From Microvirga lenta (GTDB lineage: Bacteria > Pseudomonadota > Alphaproteobacteria > Rhizobiales > Beijerinckiaceae): a stretch of 64,000 bases of DNA. Position numbers and translations under genes: made by a program. How positions within the stretch are numbered: the stretch's first letter is position 1; each line of letters begins with the position of its first letter. Positions 35,542 to 44,431 of this stretch are shown here, piece after piece. The notes beneath the pieces are model-generated. The model was not told where the DNA came from. It saw nothing but the letters and a program-made list of their open reading frames with translations, and made no database searches. The stretch covers positions 434,001 through 498,000 of the forward strand of contig NZ_JAJBBR010000001.1 of the NCBI RefSeq assembly GCF_020532555.1, given 5' to 3'.

Positions 35542-35553
35542 CGAGACTTTATC

Positions 35554-36558
35554 TTAGACCGGGCACTTCGAGTCCGACATGTAGTCGTGGACCTTGATGG
35601 CGCCGGACTTGATGCCCTCGGCGGCCTTGTCGGCAGCAGCCTTCATCTCGGGGGTGATGAGCGCCTTGTTGTGCTCGTCGAGCGCCCAGGCCACGCCGTC
35701 CTCCTTGAGGCCGAGCACGGAGACGCCGGACTTGAAGGTGCCCTTCTTGGCCTGATCGAACACGTTGTAAGTGGCGTTGTCGACACGCTTGACCATCGAG
35801 GTCAGGACCTTGCCCGGGTGCATACCGTTCTGGTTGGAGTCGACGCCGATGCCGAGCTTGCCCGCATCCGCGGCAGCGCGCAGAACGCCGACACCGGTGC
35901 CGCCTGCCGCGTGGTAGATCACGTCCGCGCCACGGTCGATCTGGCTCTTGGCGAGTTCGCCGCCCTTCACAGGGTCGTTCCAGGCAGCGCCAGTGGTGCC
36001 GGTCATGTTCTGGAACACTTCGGTGTTGGGCTCGGCGTGCTTCACGCCCTGGACGTAGCCGCAGGCGAATTTGCGGATGAGCGGAATGTCCATGCCGCCG
36101 ACGAAGCCGACCTTGTCGGTCTTGGAGGCCATGGCGGCGAGGAGACCGACCAGGAACGAGCCCTCGTGCTCCTTGAACACGATGGACTGCACGTTCGGCT
36201 TCTCGACCACGGCGTCGATGATGGCGAACTGCGTCTTCGGGAATTCCTCGGCCACCTTCTTCAGGGCCGATTCCTGGCTGAAGCCCACCGCCACGATCGG
36301 CGAGTAGCCGTCGCGGGCGAAGCGGCGGAGCGCCTGCTCACGCTGCGCATCGTTCTGGGGTTCGAAATCGCGATATTCGGTGCCCGTGTCCTTCTTGTAC
36401 TTCTCCGCGCCCGCGTGAACGCCTTCGTTGAAGGATTTGTCGAACTTGCCGCCGAGATCGTAGACGACGGCGGGCTTGAAGGCTGGCTGCTGAGCAAAAA
36501 CTGCCGTAGCGGAAAAAGCGAGGCCTGCGAGTGCAAGACCGAATTTGGTGACTGTCAT
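35554..36558 (-). CDS. BMP family nucleoside-binding ABC substrate-binding protein
   Basis: 334 residues with a Sec signal peptide (LALAGLAFSATAVFAQ) and no lipobox cysteine, so periplasmic and soluble. The mature protein starts PAVVYDLGGKFDKSFNEG, the BmpA/PnrA signature; other hallmarks are AVGFSQESALKKVAEEFP, VGGMDIPLIRKF and GVDSNQNGMHPGKVLTSMVKR. Characterised relatives bind purine or pyrimidine nucleosides. It is the promoter-proximal gene of the nucleoside operon. Confidence 0.93.
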   Translation of the reverse strand: MTVTKFGLALAGLAFSATAVFAQQPAFKPAVVYDLGGKFDKSFNEGVHAGAEKYKKDTGTEYRDFEPQNDAQREQALRRFARDGYSPIVAVGFSQESALKKVAEEFPKTQFAIIDAVVEKPNVQSIVFKEHEGSFLVGLLAAMASKTDKVGFVGGMDIPLIRKFACGYVQGVKHAEPNTEVFQNMTGTTGAAWNDPVKGGELAKSQIDRGADVIYHAAGGTGVGVLRAAADAGKLGIGVDSNQNGMHPGKVLTSMVKRVDNATYNVFDQAKKGTFKSGVSVLGLKEDGVAWALDEHNKALITPEMKAAADKAAEGIKSGAIKVHDYMSDSKCPV

Positions 36559-36711
36559 CGGCAAAGTTCCCTGTTTGACGCCGGCTTTGTTACCCGGTTG
36601 CGCCTTGACGATGGCACGGGAAGGGCCATGCCGCCAAGCGCCTGTCAAGCCGCACCGGTCAATTCCTCCCAGAATGGTTGATAGGCGCGCGCATGTCGAT
36701 AAGGTCTGGCC
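36559..36711. promoter_or_regulatory. Divergent region between nucleoside operon and moeB
   Basis: The 153-nt gap holds promoters in both directions. On the minus strand a GCTTGACA element gives a good -35 (TTGACA), but no convincing -10 follows 16-18 nt later. I see no clear operator palindrome for a nucleoside repressor. Confidence 0.35.
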
Positions 36712-37548
36712 ATGACCCTCTCCAGCGACGAAATCGAACGTTACGCCCGGCATCTGGTCCTTCGCGATATCGGCGGCCCCGGGCAGCTCAAGCTCAAGGC
36801 CGCTCGCATACTCGTGATCGGCGCCGGCGGCCTGGGTGCGCCGCTGATCCAGTATCTGGCCGCGGCGGGGATCGGCACGATCGGCATCGTGGACGACGAC
36901 GAGGTCTCCCTGTCCAATCTTCAGCGGCAGGTCATCCATGGAATGGCCGACCTCGGACGCCCCAAGGCGGAGAGCGCGGCGGAGGCGGTCCGGCGGATCA
37001 ACCCCCACGTGGCCGTGGAGGTTCATGCCAGCCGCCTGACGGAGACGAATGCCCGCAGCCTGGTCGGCTCATACGATGTGGTGGCGGACGGATCGGACAA
37101 CTTCGAGACCCGCTATGCGGTCTCGGACGCCTGTTTCTTCGAGGGCAAGCCCCTCGTCACGGCGGCCCTCGGGCAGTTCGACGGCTCGCTTACCACGATC
37201 CGGGCCCATGAGGCGGGACCGGACGGGCGGCCGAACCCGACCTATCGCTGCCTCTTCCCCTCCCCGCCTCCGCCGGGTGCGATCCCGACCTGCGCCGAGG
37301 CCGGCGTCCTGGGGGCGCTGGCCGGGGTCATGGGCAGCCTGATGGCCATGGAGGCGATCCGAGAGATCACCGGCTTCGGCGAGAGCCTCGTCGGCCGGCT
37401 TCTGATGGTGGATGCCCGCTCGATGCGGTTCGATACGGTCCGCTACGGCTGGGACGAGAACAATCCGTTGAGCGGTACCCCACCGGCGTCATCCCGGACG
37501 GAGCGCAGCGAAGATCCGGGATCGTTCGGAAAGCTCGCAGATGGCTGA
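36712..37548 (+). CDS. moeB: HesA/MoeB/ThiF family adenylyltransferase (MoeB-like)
   Basis: 278 residues. The ATP-binding GAGGLGAP (37-44), the DDDEVSLSNLQRQ segment (about 61-73) and GSDNFETRYAVSD identify an E1-like enzyme that adenylates the C-terminus of a sulfur-carrier protein such as MoaD or ThiS. The conserved TCAEAGVLG is present, but the paired CxxC zinc motifs of E. coli MoeB are missing. The natural end lies near YGWDENNPL; the last about 22 residues (including SSRTERSEDPGSF) are encoded by an intergenic repeat that has run into the gene. The stop overlaps the GIY-YIG start by 8 nt. Confidence 0.88.
   Translation: MTLSSDEIERYARHLVLRDIGGPGQLKLKAARILVIGAGGLGAPLIQYLAAAGIGTIGIVDDDEVSLSNLQRQVIHGMADLGRPKAESAAEAVRRINPHVAVEVHASRLTETNARSLVGSYDVVADGSDNFETRYAVSDACFFEGKPLVTAALGQFDGSLTTIRAHEAGPDGRPNPTYRCLFPSPPPPGAIPTCAEAGVLGALAGVMGSLMAMEAIREITGFGESLVGRLLMVDARSMRFDTVRYGWDENNPLSGTPPASSRTERSEDPGSFGKLADG
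37488..37524. repeat. Palindromic repeat inside the 3' end of moeB
   Basis: GTCATCCCGGACGGAGCGCA continues through AGCGAAGATCCGGGATCG, so a TCCCGG arm at one end faces CCGGGAT at the other. It is a short form of the GTCATCCCGG-type elements found elsewhere in this window, translated as the tail of MoeB. Confidence 0.65.
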
Positions 37549-37834
37549 AGCCTTCTACGTCTATATCTTGGCGACGCGAAAGGACGGGCCGCTTTATATC
37601 GGCATAACCAGCGATCTGCATAAGCGGGTGTTTGAGCATAAAACCCATACCATCCTTGGGTTTACCGCCCGCTATAATGTGGATCGGCTCGTTTACTTCG
37701 AAGTCTTCGACGACCCTTTGACGGCCATTGCCCGTGAAAAGCAGCTCAAAAAATGGCGGCGAGCCTGGAAAATTGAGCTGATCGAGCGCGACAACCCCGA
37801 GTGGCGCGACTTGGCGGAAGAGTTCGTTCCCTAG
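37541..37834 (+). CDS. GIY-YIG family endonuclease domain protein (URI/YhbQ type)
   Basis: 97 residues consisting of one GIY-YIG domain: FYVYILATRKDGPLYIGITS supplies the two tyrosine motifs, DLHKRVFEHKT the catalytic arginine region, and AREKQLKKWRRAWKIELIE with NPEWRDL is the conserved C-terminal half of this COG2827-type group. Such stand-alone domains are often multicopy in alphaproteobacteria and have no settled role. Base composition is clearly lower in GC than the neighbours. The gene is bracketed by palindromic repeats on both sides, which suggests repeat-associated movement. Confidence 0.9.
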   Translation: MAEAFYVYILATRKDGPLYIGITSDLHKRVFEHKTHTILGFTARYNVDRLVYFEVFDDPLTAIAREKQLKKWRRAWKIELIERDNPEWRDLAEEFVP

Positions 37835-37844
37835 ATCCCAATCG

Positions 37845-37945
37845 GCATCCCGAATCGGGCAGAACCGCGATCCGGGATTGAAGGACGAGTAAAGCGCCCT
37901 GTTCCGAGGGCGATCCCGGGTTCCGCTGCGCGGCCCCGGGATGAC
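37845..37945. repeat. Palindromic repeat pair downstream of the GIY-YIG gene
   Basis: Two units lie side by side. The first (37845-37880) runs from GCATCCCG to CCGGGATTG. The second (37912-37945) reads, on the opposite strand, GTCATCCCGGGGCCGCGCAG then CGGAACCCGGGATC, and is nearly identical to the left arm of the element at 5.16 kb. They fill the gap before pheT ends and may double as its 3' structure. Confidence 0.7.
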
Positions 37946-37955
37946 TGCCAAGGGG

Positions 37956-40379
37956 TCACCCCCGCAGGACCGCGCCGGTCTTCTTGGAGACCTCGCCGAC
38001 GATCTTGGCCGAGACGGCTTCGATCTCGGTGTCGGTCAGCGTCTTCTCGGTCGGCTGGAGCGTCACGGCGATGGCGACGGACTTCTTGTCCGGGTCGATG
38101 CCGGTGCCTTCGTAGATATCGAACACGTCGACGCCCACGATGAGCTGGCGCTCGGCGCCCTGAGCCGCCTTCACGATGTCTCCGGCCTGCACCTGACGGC
38201 CCACCACGAAGGCGAAGTCGCGGGTGACCGGCTGGAAATCGGACAGCGCCAGCTTCGGCTTCATCTTGGTGGGCTTCGCCTTCGGTGGCGGAAGTGCATC
38301 CAGGTTCAGCTCGAAGCCGACCAGGGGCCCCTTGAGATCGAGCGCCTTGAGCACCTTCGGGTGGATTTCGCCGAAGGCGCCGACCACGTTCTTGGGGCCG
38401 AACTGGAGGGTGGCCGAGCGGCCGGGATGGAACCAGGCGGGACCGCCGGCGACGACCTGCAGGCCGCCGGCCGGAATGCCGAGCGTCGCCAGCAGCGCCA
38501 TGACATCGGCCTTGGCATCGAAGGCATCGACGGTTTGCCCGCCGCCGTTCCAATGGCGGCCCACGCCCTCGGCCCTTGCGGTGCCGCGACGGACGGCCGC
38601 CGCCTTGACGTTCTGGCCCTCCGGCTCATCCGAAGAGAAGGTCTGGCCGACCTCGAACAGGGCGACATCGCCGAATCCGCGATCCGCATTGCGTTGCGCG
38701 GCCTTCATCAGGCCCGGCAGCAGGCTCGGGCGCATGTCCGAAAGCTCGGATGCGATCGGGTTGGCCAGCGCCAGACGCGCATCGCCGCCCCCGAAAAGCT
38801 CCGCCTCGTGCTTGGCGATGAAGGACCATGTCACGGCCTCCACCAGACCGCGGACCGCCAGCGTGCGCTTGGCGAGCCGGGTGCGCTTCTGGATCAGGGT
38901 CAGGATCGGCTTGGCGACCGCAGCCTCGAGGCGCGGCAGCGGCTTCGGCTCGATGCGGTCGACGCCGGCGATGCGGATCACCTCCTCGACCAGGTCGGCC
39001 TTGCCCTCGATATCCGGCCGCCAGGACGGCGGCGTGACGCTGACCCGGTCGCCCGAGCCGGACAGGCCGAAGCCCAGCTTTTCCAGGATCTGCTTCGATT
39101 CCGACGGCTGCACGTCGAGCCCCGACAGGCGCGGCACCTCCGACCAGGGGAAGTCGATCGCCCGGCTGGTGTCGGGCACCTCGCCCGCCACCGTGGCCTC
39201 CGTCGGTTCGCCCCCGCAGAGATCGAGAACCAGCTTGGTCGCCAGATCGAGCCCCGGCACGGTGAATTCCGGATCGACGCCGCGCTCGAAGCGGTAGCGG
39301 GCATCGGTGATGATGCCGAGCTTCCGGCCGCTCTGCGCGATGTTGAGCGGGTCCCACAGAGCGGATTCGATCAGCACGTCCGTGGTGGTCTCGTCGCAGC
39401 CGGAATGCTCGCCGCCCATGATGCCGGCGATCGACTCGACGCCGGCCTCGTCGGCGATGACCACGGTGCCAGGATCGAGCCTGTAGGTGCGCCCGTCGAG
39501 GGCCAGCACCTCCTCACCCTCCTTCGCCCGCCGGACGGTGAGGTTGCCCTTCACCTTCCTGGCGTCGAAGACGTGGAGCGGACGGCCCCGGTCGAAGGTC
39601 ACGTAGTTGGTGATGTCGACGAGCGCGTTGATCGGCCGGAGGCCGATGGAGAGAAGCCGGCGCTGCATCCATTCGGGGGACGGGCCGTTCTTCACGCCGC
39701 GCACGAGGCGGAGCGCGAAGGTCGGGCACAGATTCTCGTCCCCGGAGGCGAAGTCCAGGGTCACCGAGACCGGGCAGGCCCCCTTCCCCGCGGCGGACGG
39801 AACCGTTCCGTCCTTGAGCGTGCCGAGACCCGCAGCGGCAAGATCGCGGGCGATGCCGTGGATCGAGGTGCAGTCCGGCCGGTTCGGCGTGAGGTTGATC
39901 TCGATCACCGGGTCGTCGAGACCCGCATAGGCCGCGTAGGCCTGACCGACCGGCGCATCCTCGGGCAGGTCGATGATGCCGTCGTGATCGTCGGAGATCT
40001 CGAGTTCCGCGGCCGAGCACAGCATGCCCCGGCTCTCGACGCCACGGATCGTGCCGATGCCGAGGGTGATGTTCTTGCCCGGAATGTAGGTGCCGGGAGG
40101 CGCGAACACGCTCTTCATGCCGGTGCGGGCATTGGGAGCGCCGCAGACCACCTGGATCGGGGCGCCCTCGCCCGTATCGACCACGCAGACGCGCAGGCGA
40201 TCGGCATTGGGGTGCTGCTCGGCGGAGACCACATAGGCCACCTTGTAGGGCGCCAGGGTCTTCGCCTTGTCCTCCACGCCCTCGACCTCCAGGCCGATGC
40301 GGGTGAGCGTCTCCACGATCTCGTCGAGAGAAGCCGTGGTCTCGAGGTGATCCTTGAGCCAGGAGAGGGTGAATTTCAT
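37956..40379 (-). CDS. pheT: Phenylalanine-tRNA ligase beta subunit
   Basis: 807 residues, full length. The N-terminal [21 protein letters not shown] is followed by the tRNA-binding EMAP-like domain (about 40-150), the B3/B4 editing domain (about 215-390, with HVFDARK), the B5 domain (about 400-475), the catalytic-like core, and the C-terminal anticodon-binding FDX-ACB domain (about 710-805, beginning [14 protein letters not shown]). It forms an alpha2-beta2 enzyme with PheS. It starts 13 nt after pheS on the same strand. Confidence 0.97.
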   Translation of the reverse strand: MKFTLSWLKDHLETTASLDEIVETLTRIGLEVEGVEDKAKTLAPYKVAYVVSAEQHPNADRLRVCVVDTGEGAPIQVVCGAPNARTGMKSVFAPPGTYIPGKNITLGIGTIRGVESRGMLCSAAELEISDDHDGIIDLPEDAPVGQAYAAYAGLDDPVIEINLTPNRPDCTSIHGIARDLAAAGLGTLKDGTVPSAAGKGACPVSVTLDFASGDENLCPTFALRLVRGVKNGPSPEWMQRRLLSIGLRPINALVDITNYVTFDRGRPLHVFDARKVKGNLTVRRAKEGEEVLALDGRTYRLDPGTVVIADEAGVESIAGIMGGEHSGCDETTTDVLIESALWDPLNIAQSGRKLGIITDARYRFERGVDPEFTVPGLDLATKLVLDLCGGEPTEATVAGEVPDTSRAIDFPWSEVPRLSGLDVQPSESKQILEKLGFGLSGSGDRVSVTPPSWRPDIEGKADLVEEVIRIAGVDRIEPKPLPRLEAAVAKPILTLIQKRTRLAKRTLAVRGLVEAVTWSFIAKHEAELFGGGDARLALANPIASELSDMRPSLLPGLMKAAQRNADRGFGDVALFEVGQTFSSDEPEGQNVKAAAVRRGTARAEGVGRHWNGGGQTVDAFDAKADVMALLATLGIPAGGLQVVAGGPAWFHPGRSATLQFGPKNVVGAFGEIHPKVLKALDLKGPLVGFELNLDALPPPKAKPTKMKPKLALSDFQPVTRDFAFVVGRQVQAGDIVKAAQGAERQLIVGVDVFDIYEGTGIDPDKKSVAIAVTLQPTEKTLTDTEIEAVSAKIVGEVSKKTGAVLRG

Positions 40380-40392
40380 CGTTGCTCTCCTT

Positions 40393-41475
40393 TTACGCCG
40401 TCAGGCCGCTCACGAGGCTCGGAATGTCGAGCGGGCGGAAGCCGTAATGGTTCAGCCAGCGCACATCCGCCTCGAAGAAGGGGCGCAGATCCGGCATGCC
40501 GTATTTCAGCATGGCGATGCGGTCGATCCCCATGCCCCAGGCGAAGCCCTGGTACTCGTCGGGATCGAGGCCGCAATTGCGCAGCACGTTCGGGTGCACC
40601 ATTCCGCAGCCGAGGATTTCGAGCCAGTCCTCGCCCTCGCCGAAGCGGATTTCGCCGCCCTTGCGCGAGCACTGGATGTCCACCTCGGCCGAAGGCTCGG
40701 TGAAGGGGAAGAAGGACGGGCGGAAGCGCATCTTCACCTGGTCGACCTCGAAGAAGGCCTTGCAGAACTCTTCCAGGATCCACTTCAGGTGCGCGATGTT
40801 GGCCTGCTTGTCGATGACGAGGCCCTCCACCTGATGGAACATCGGCGTGTGGGTCTGGTCGGAGTCATGACGGTAGGTCCGGCCCGGGATGATGACCCGG
40901 ATCGGCGGCGCCTGGCTGGTCATGGTGCGGATCTGCACCGGCGAGGTGTGGGTGCGCAGCACCTTGCGCTCGCCCTTCTCGTCCGGGGCGAGGAAGAAGG
41001 TGTCGTGCATCTCCCGGGCCGGGTGGCCGACGGGGAAGTTCAGGGCCGTGAAGTTGAGGTAGTCCGTCTCGATGTCCGGCCCCTCGGCCACGGAGAAGCC
41101 CATATCGGCGAAGATCGCCGTCAGCTCCTCGATCACCTGGCTGATCGGGTGGATGCGCCCGCGGCTCTCGGGAGCCTCCGGCACGGGCAGCGTCACGTCG
41201 ATGCGCTCGGCGGCGAGCCGGGCCTCGAGGGCTGCCTCGGCCAGGGTGTCCCGCCGGGCCGCGATGGCGGTCTGCACCTTGTCGCGCAGGCCGTTGATGA
41301 GAGGGCCGCGCTCCTTGCGCTCCTCGGGCGTCATGGCGCCGAGGGTCTTGAGCAGTTCGGAGACGGAGCCCTTCTTGCCGAGCGCGGAGACGCGCACGGA
41401 TTCGAGAGCCGCTTCGTCGCCGGCAGCTTCGACCTGGGTCAGCAGGTCACGTTCGAGTTGATTGAGATCGGTCAT
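40393..41475 (-). CDS. pheS: Phenylalanine-tRNA ligase alpha subunit
   Basis: 360 residues. The N-terminal coiled coil (about 1-90) binds tRNA. The class II catalytic motifs follow: motif 2 region [14 protein letters not shown] and [19 protein letters not shown], and motif 3 [17 protein letters not shown]. The ATG is supported by the family N-terminus ([12 protein letters not shown]). I looked for a phenylalanine-rich leader peptide upstream and saw none; two stem-loops in the gap look like rplT terminators instead. Confidence 0.97.
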   Translation of the reverse strand: MTDLNQLERDLLTQVEAAGDEAALESVRVSALGKKGSVSELLKTLGAMTPEERKERGPLINGLRDKVQTAIAARRDTLAEAALEARLAAERIDVTLPVPEAPESRGRIHPISQVIEELTAIFADMGFSVAEGPDIETDYLNFTALNFPVGHPAREMHDTFFLAPDEKGERKVLRTHTSPVQIRTMTSQAPPIRVIIPGRTYRHDSDQTHTPMFHQVEGLVIDKQANIAHLKWILEEFCKAFFEVDQVKMRFRPSFFPFTEPSAEVDIQCSRKGGEIRFGEGEDWLEILGCGMVHPNVLRNCGLDPDEYQGFAWGMGIDRIAMLKYGMPDLRPFFEADVRWLNHYGFRPLDIPSLVSGLTA

Positions 41476-41544
41476 CGGTCCCTTGCCAGATGCAAGCGCT
41501 TGAGTGATGCGCGGCACGGGAACCGTCAAGCCTTCCGAGCCGCA

Positions 41545-41572
41545 AAATGTCAATGACGGCCTTCGGGCCGTC
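41545..41572 (-). terminator. Intrinsic terminator between rplT and pheS
   Basis: On the minus strand GACGGCC-CGAA-GGCCGTC (7-bp stem, tetraloop) is followed by ATTGACATTTT, a moderate T-rich tail. It would end the infC-rpmI-rplT transcripts ahead of pheS, or act as an attenuator for pheST. Confidence 0.6.
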
Positions 41573-41603
41573 GGTGCGGATGGTCTCGGTGGCGGGAAAG
41601 GGC

Positions 41604-41630
41604 GGCGCGACGGGAGATCCCCGCCGCGCC
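41604..41630 (-). terminator. Stem-loop directly after rplT
   Basis: An 11-bp stem (GGCGCGGCGGG/CCCGTCGCGCC with one G-U pair on the minus strand) and a 5-nt loop lie 16 nt after the rplT stop. It has no T-tract. Together with the next stem-loop it forms a tandem 3' structure. Confidence 0.5.
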
Positions 41631-41645
41631 GAAGCCAGGTTGTCC

Positions 41646-42017
41646 TTACGCAGCCGCCTGCTGAGGCAGGGAGGCCTTGGCGCGCTCCACGTAAGCGGCG
41701 AAGGCCGCCGGCTCGTGGATGGCCATTTCGGACAGGACCTTGCGATCGACCTCGACCCCGGCCTTGCCGAGACCGTCGATAAATCGGGAATAGGTCAGGC
41801 CGTGCTCGCGGACCGCCGCGTTGAGACGCTGGATCCACAGAGCGCGGAACGTGCGCTTCTTGTTCTTACGGTCGCGATAAGCATACTGCATGCTCTTCTC
41901 GACCGCCTGCTTGGCGATGCGGATAGTATTCTTGCGGCGGCCGTAGAAACCCTTGGCGGCCTTCAGAACCTTCTTGTGCTTGGCGTGGGCGGTAACGCCC
42001 CGTTTGACGCGGGCCAT
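41646..42017 (-). CDS. rplT: 50S ribosomal protein L20
   Basis: 123 residues. The sequence [27 protein letters not shown] is the invariant L20 N-terminus; [27 protein letters not shown] is the globular part. L20 binds 23S rRNA early in large-subunit assembly and in many bacteria represses its own operon. It follows rpmI by 39 nt in the conserved infC-rpmI-rplT order. Confidence 0.98.
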   Translation of the reverse strand: MARVKRGVTAHAKHKKVLKAAKGFYGRRKNTIRIAKQAVEKSMQYAYRDRKNKKRTFRALWIQRLNAAVREHGLTYSRFIDGLGKAGVEVDRKVLSEMAIHEPAAFAAYVERAKASLPQQAAA

Positions 42018-42056
42018 TTAAAAACTCCTTCAAAATCAGGGATGTAAGAGACCGCC

Positions 42057-42257
42057 TTAGCCGTTCGGCAGGAAGTACTTCTTCACGTTGTACGCATCGC
42101 CCTCGAACAGGACGTTGGTGCCGCGCAGGTTGCGGATCTGCTTGTTGGTCCGCTTGATCATCCCGTGGCGCTTGCCGGCCTGGGCGTAAACGACCTTGCC
42201 GGTGCCAGTGATCTTGAAGCGCTTTTTCGCGCCCGACTTCGTCTTCAGCTTGGGCAT
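42057..42257 (-). CDS. rpmI: 50S ribosomal protein L35
   Basis: 66 residues, the standard size. [20 protein letters not shown] is the family opening, with the basic [17 protein letters not shown] following. The start has GGAGAG 6 nt upstream. A stem-loop and about 140 nt of leader separate it from infC, where L20 autoregulation of rpmI-rplT could act. Confidence 0.98.
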   Translation of the reverse strand: MPKLKTKSGAKKRFKITGTGKVVYAQAGKRHGMIKRTNKQIRNLRGTNVLFEGDAYNVKKYFLPNG

Positions 42258-42400
42258 TTGGCTCTCCTTTGGACAGGCCGCGAGGGGGCGAACCGCCCTT
42301 TCGGCCTTTTCATTGCTGCTATGAGCAAAACAAACCGCCACGGCAGCCCTTAATCAGCCGGGCGGTTCGATGAAGGGCGGCTTATGGCAGAAGACCGCCC

Positions 42401-42432
42401 AAAAAGCAATGGCCGCCGGTTGCCCGACGGCC
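42401..42432 (-). terminator. Terminator or attenuator between infC and rpmI
   Basis: On the minus strand GGCCG-T-CGG-GCAA-CCG-G-CGGCC folds with one internal mismatch and is followed after ATTGC by TTTTT. It lies 24 nt after infC and about 145 nt before rpmI, so it may reduce read-through into the ribosomal protein genes. Confidence 0.6.
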
Positions 42433-42456
42433 ACGAATTCCGTCCCGGCCGGCGGC

Positions 42457-42999
42457 TTACCGCGGCGCCAGGACCATGACGACCTGACGGCCTTCGAAAT
42501 TCGGCTCCTGCTCGACCTTAGCGAGATCGCCCACGTCGGACTTGACCCGGTCCAGGACCTTCAGGCCCAGGTCCTGGTGCGCCATCTCGCGGCCGCGGAA
42601 GCGCAAGGTGATCTTGACCTTGTTCCCTTCCTCGAAGAAGCCCTTCATGGCCCGCATCTTGACGTCGTAATCGTGATCGTCGATGCCCGGGCGCAGCTTG
42701 ACCTCCTTGACCTCGACGGTCTTCTGCTTCTTGCGCGCCTCGGCGGCCTTCTTCTGCTCCAGGAAGCGATACTTGCCGTAGTCGAGGATCTTGCAGACCG
42801 GCGGGGACGAGTTGGGGGCGATCTCCACCAGATCGAGCCCCGCATCCTCGGCCAGGCGCAATGCGTCGAAGAAGGGCATCACACCCTTGTTCTGGCCGGA
42901 TTCGTCAATCAGCTGCACTTCGCGAACACCGCGAATGTCTCGGTTGGCGCGCGGTCCGTCTTTCTGCGGAACCGGCATCGGTCTCATTGGTCTGCGAAT
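42457..42999 (-). CDS. infC: Translation initiation factor IF-3, apparent ATT start
   Basis: 180 residues from ATT. The first in-frame ATG is 12 nt further in, but the only good ribosome-binding site (AGGAG) is 9 nt before ATT and 21 nt before that ATG. Rare ATT/ATA-type starts are a known hallmark of infC, where IF-3 discriminates against its own start codon. The N-domain ([25 protein letters not shown]) and the C-domain ([33 protein letters not shown] region) are intact. IF-3 prevents premature subunit joining and checks initiator tRNA. Confidence 0.93.
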   Translation of the reverse strand: MRRPMRPMPVPQKDGPRANRDIRGVREVQLIDESGQNKGVMPFFDALRLAEDAGLDLVEIAPNSSPPVCKILDYGKYRFLEQKKAAEARKKQKTVEVKEVKLRPGIDDHDYDVKMRAMKGFFEEGNKVKITLRFRGREMAHQDLGLKVLDRVKSDVGDLAKVEQEPNFEGRQVVMVLAPR

Positions 43000-43008
43000 G
43001 GCTCGTAT

Positions 43009-43013
43009 CTCCT
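43009..43013 (-). promoter_or_regulatory. Ribosome-binding site AGGAG selecting the infC ATT start
   Basis: AGGAG reads on the minus strand 9 nt upstream of ATT, an ideal spacing. No comparable site precedes either downstream ATG, so it decides the start. Confidence 0.7.
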
Positions 43014-43117
43014 GTTTGACGGGCTCAGTCGGGAATGGCGGCCACTGACGGGGCCCGCTGACTCATGCTCGACTTTTGCCACGGATAACCTGACATTTCG
43101 CGCAAATGCGCGCGAAG

Positions 43118-44362
43118 TCAACTTGTTCTGCGCGTGAAATGGCCTTCCAGCTGCTCGGAATACACATCCAGCGTGCTGGCGACCATCCGCTCCAGCGAAA
43201 AGTGGTGCTCCACATGAGCCCGCGCACGGGCTCCCAGCGCGATTCGGGCGCTGGCGCCCAGCCCCAGGGCCTCGCCCACGGCCTCCGCCAGGGCATCCGC
43301 ATCGGCCGGCGGGATCCGCCAGCCCGTCCGTTCATGGGACTGGACCGCGGGCGGGGACAGGACCGTCTCCGGCACGGCGCCGAGATCCGACACGACGACG
43401 GGCGTTCCCATGGCCTGGGCCTCCACGGCCGAACGGCCGAAGGCCTCCGGCTCCGTGGAGGGAACGGTCACGACCGACGCGGCCAGGAAGGCCGCCGGCA
43501 TGTCGGTGCAGTGCCCCACCCGGCGGACGACACCCGTCAGCTTGCGGGCTTCGATGAGATTTTCCAGGTCACGAACGTATGAATCGCGTCCCTGGGGGTC
43601 GCCGGCCAGGATGTAGGCCACGTCCCTCACCCCCTGGTCGCGAAGCTTGGCCGCCGTCTCGATGAGGATCTTCTGGCCTTTCCAGCCCGTCAGGCGCGCC
43701 GCCAGAAGCACGATCCGCTCGTGAGGAGCGACGTTCCAGACCTTCCGCAGGTTCTCCACCCTCTCGGGAGCGACCGCGGAGGGCGAGAACACGGAGAAGT
43801 CCGTTCCGCGATGGATGACCCGGATCCGATCCGCGGCCTGGGGATAGACCGACCGGATCAGGTCGCCCGTATAATATGAGTTGGCGATGATCGCGTCGCC
43901 GCGCGCCATCACGGAATTGTAGAGAACCTTCACCGACGACCGGCCGGAATAGCTTCCGTGATAGGTCGTCACGAAGGGAAGGTTGAGCGAGCGCGCAGCC
44001 CCCAGGGCGACCCAGGCGGGGGCACGGGAGCGGGCGTGGATGAGAGCCACTCTCTCGTGGTAGCAGATGCGGGCGAGCCGCCGCACGTTGACCATCATGG
44101 AGAACGGATTCTTGGTCGCGGCGCGAAAGGGTATCCAGACGCCGCCCTTGGCCTGAAGCTCGCCGACGAGGCGCCCGCCTTCGGTCGCCACCAGGGCCCG
44201 GGCTCCCGCCTGGGCAAGCCCCTCGGCGATGTCCACGGTGGTGCGCTCCGCACCGCCGGCCTCGAGCTCTGGAATGATCTGGAGGATCGTCCGTCCCGCC
44301 AGCGGATGGAACTGGGAGGTCGGAAACGCCATCCCTCCGCCGGGTCGCGTTGAAAAACTCAC
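43118..44362 (-). CDS. Glycosyltransferase family 4 protein
   Basis: 414 residues from GTG; an ATG ten codons in has GGAGGG directly abutting it. The two Rossmann-like domains of the GT-B fold are visible: ILQIIPELEAGGAERTTVDIAEGL at the start, and in the second half LLAARLTGWKGQKILIETAAKL and the donor-binding EX7E motif in PEAFGRSAVEAQAMGTPVV. GT4 enzymes use nucleotide sugars to build lipopolysaccharide or exopolysaccharide; donor and acceptor are unknown. It stands alone between infC and a divergent hydrolase. Confidence 0.9.
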   Translation of the reverse strand: MSFSTRPGGGMAFPTSQFHPLAGRTILQIIPELEAGGAERTTVDIAEGLAQAGARALVATEGGRLVGELQAKGGVWIPFRAATKNPFSMMVNVRRLARICYHERVALIHARSRAPAWVALGAARSLNLPFVTTYHGSYSGRSSVKVLYNSVMARGDAIIANSYYTGDLIRSVYPQAADRIRVIHRGTDFSVFSPSAVAPERVENLRKVWNVAPHERIVLLAARLTGWKGQKILIETAAKLRDQGVRDVAYILAGDPQGRDSYVRDLENLIEARKLTGVVRRVGHCTDMPAAFLAASVVTVPSTEPEAFGRSAVEAQAMGTPVVVSDLGAVPETVLSPPAVQSHERTGWRIPPADADALAEAVGEALGLGASARIALGARARAHVEHHFSLERMVASTLDVYSEQLEGHFTRRTS

Positions 44363-44431
44363 AGATGTAAGAGCCTTTGTCGGAGAATCATGCGTAAACG
44401 TTGCGTCAAAGCAGTTGAGGATGAGTTAACC

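Noticed and set aside
37941..40703. A 920-codon plus-strand frame across pheT
   Set aside because: It is antisense to an unambiguous full-length pheT and pheS and shows no family signature.
41476..41645. Phenylalanine leader peptide attenuator for pheST
   Set aside because: No short frame rich in Phe codons; the two stem-loops fit rplT 3' ends.
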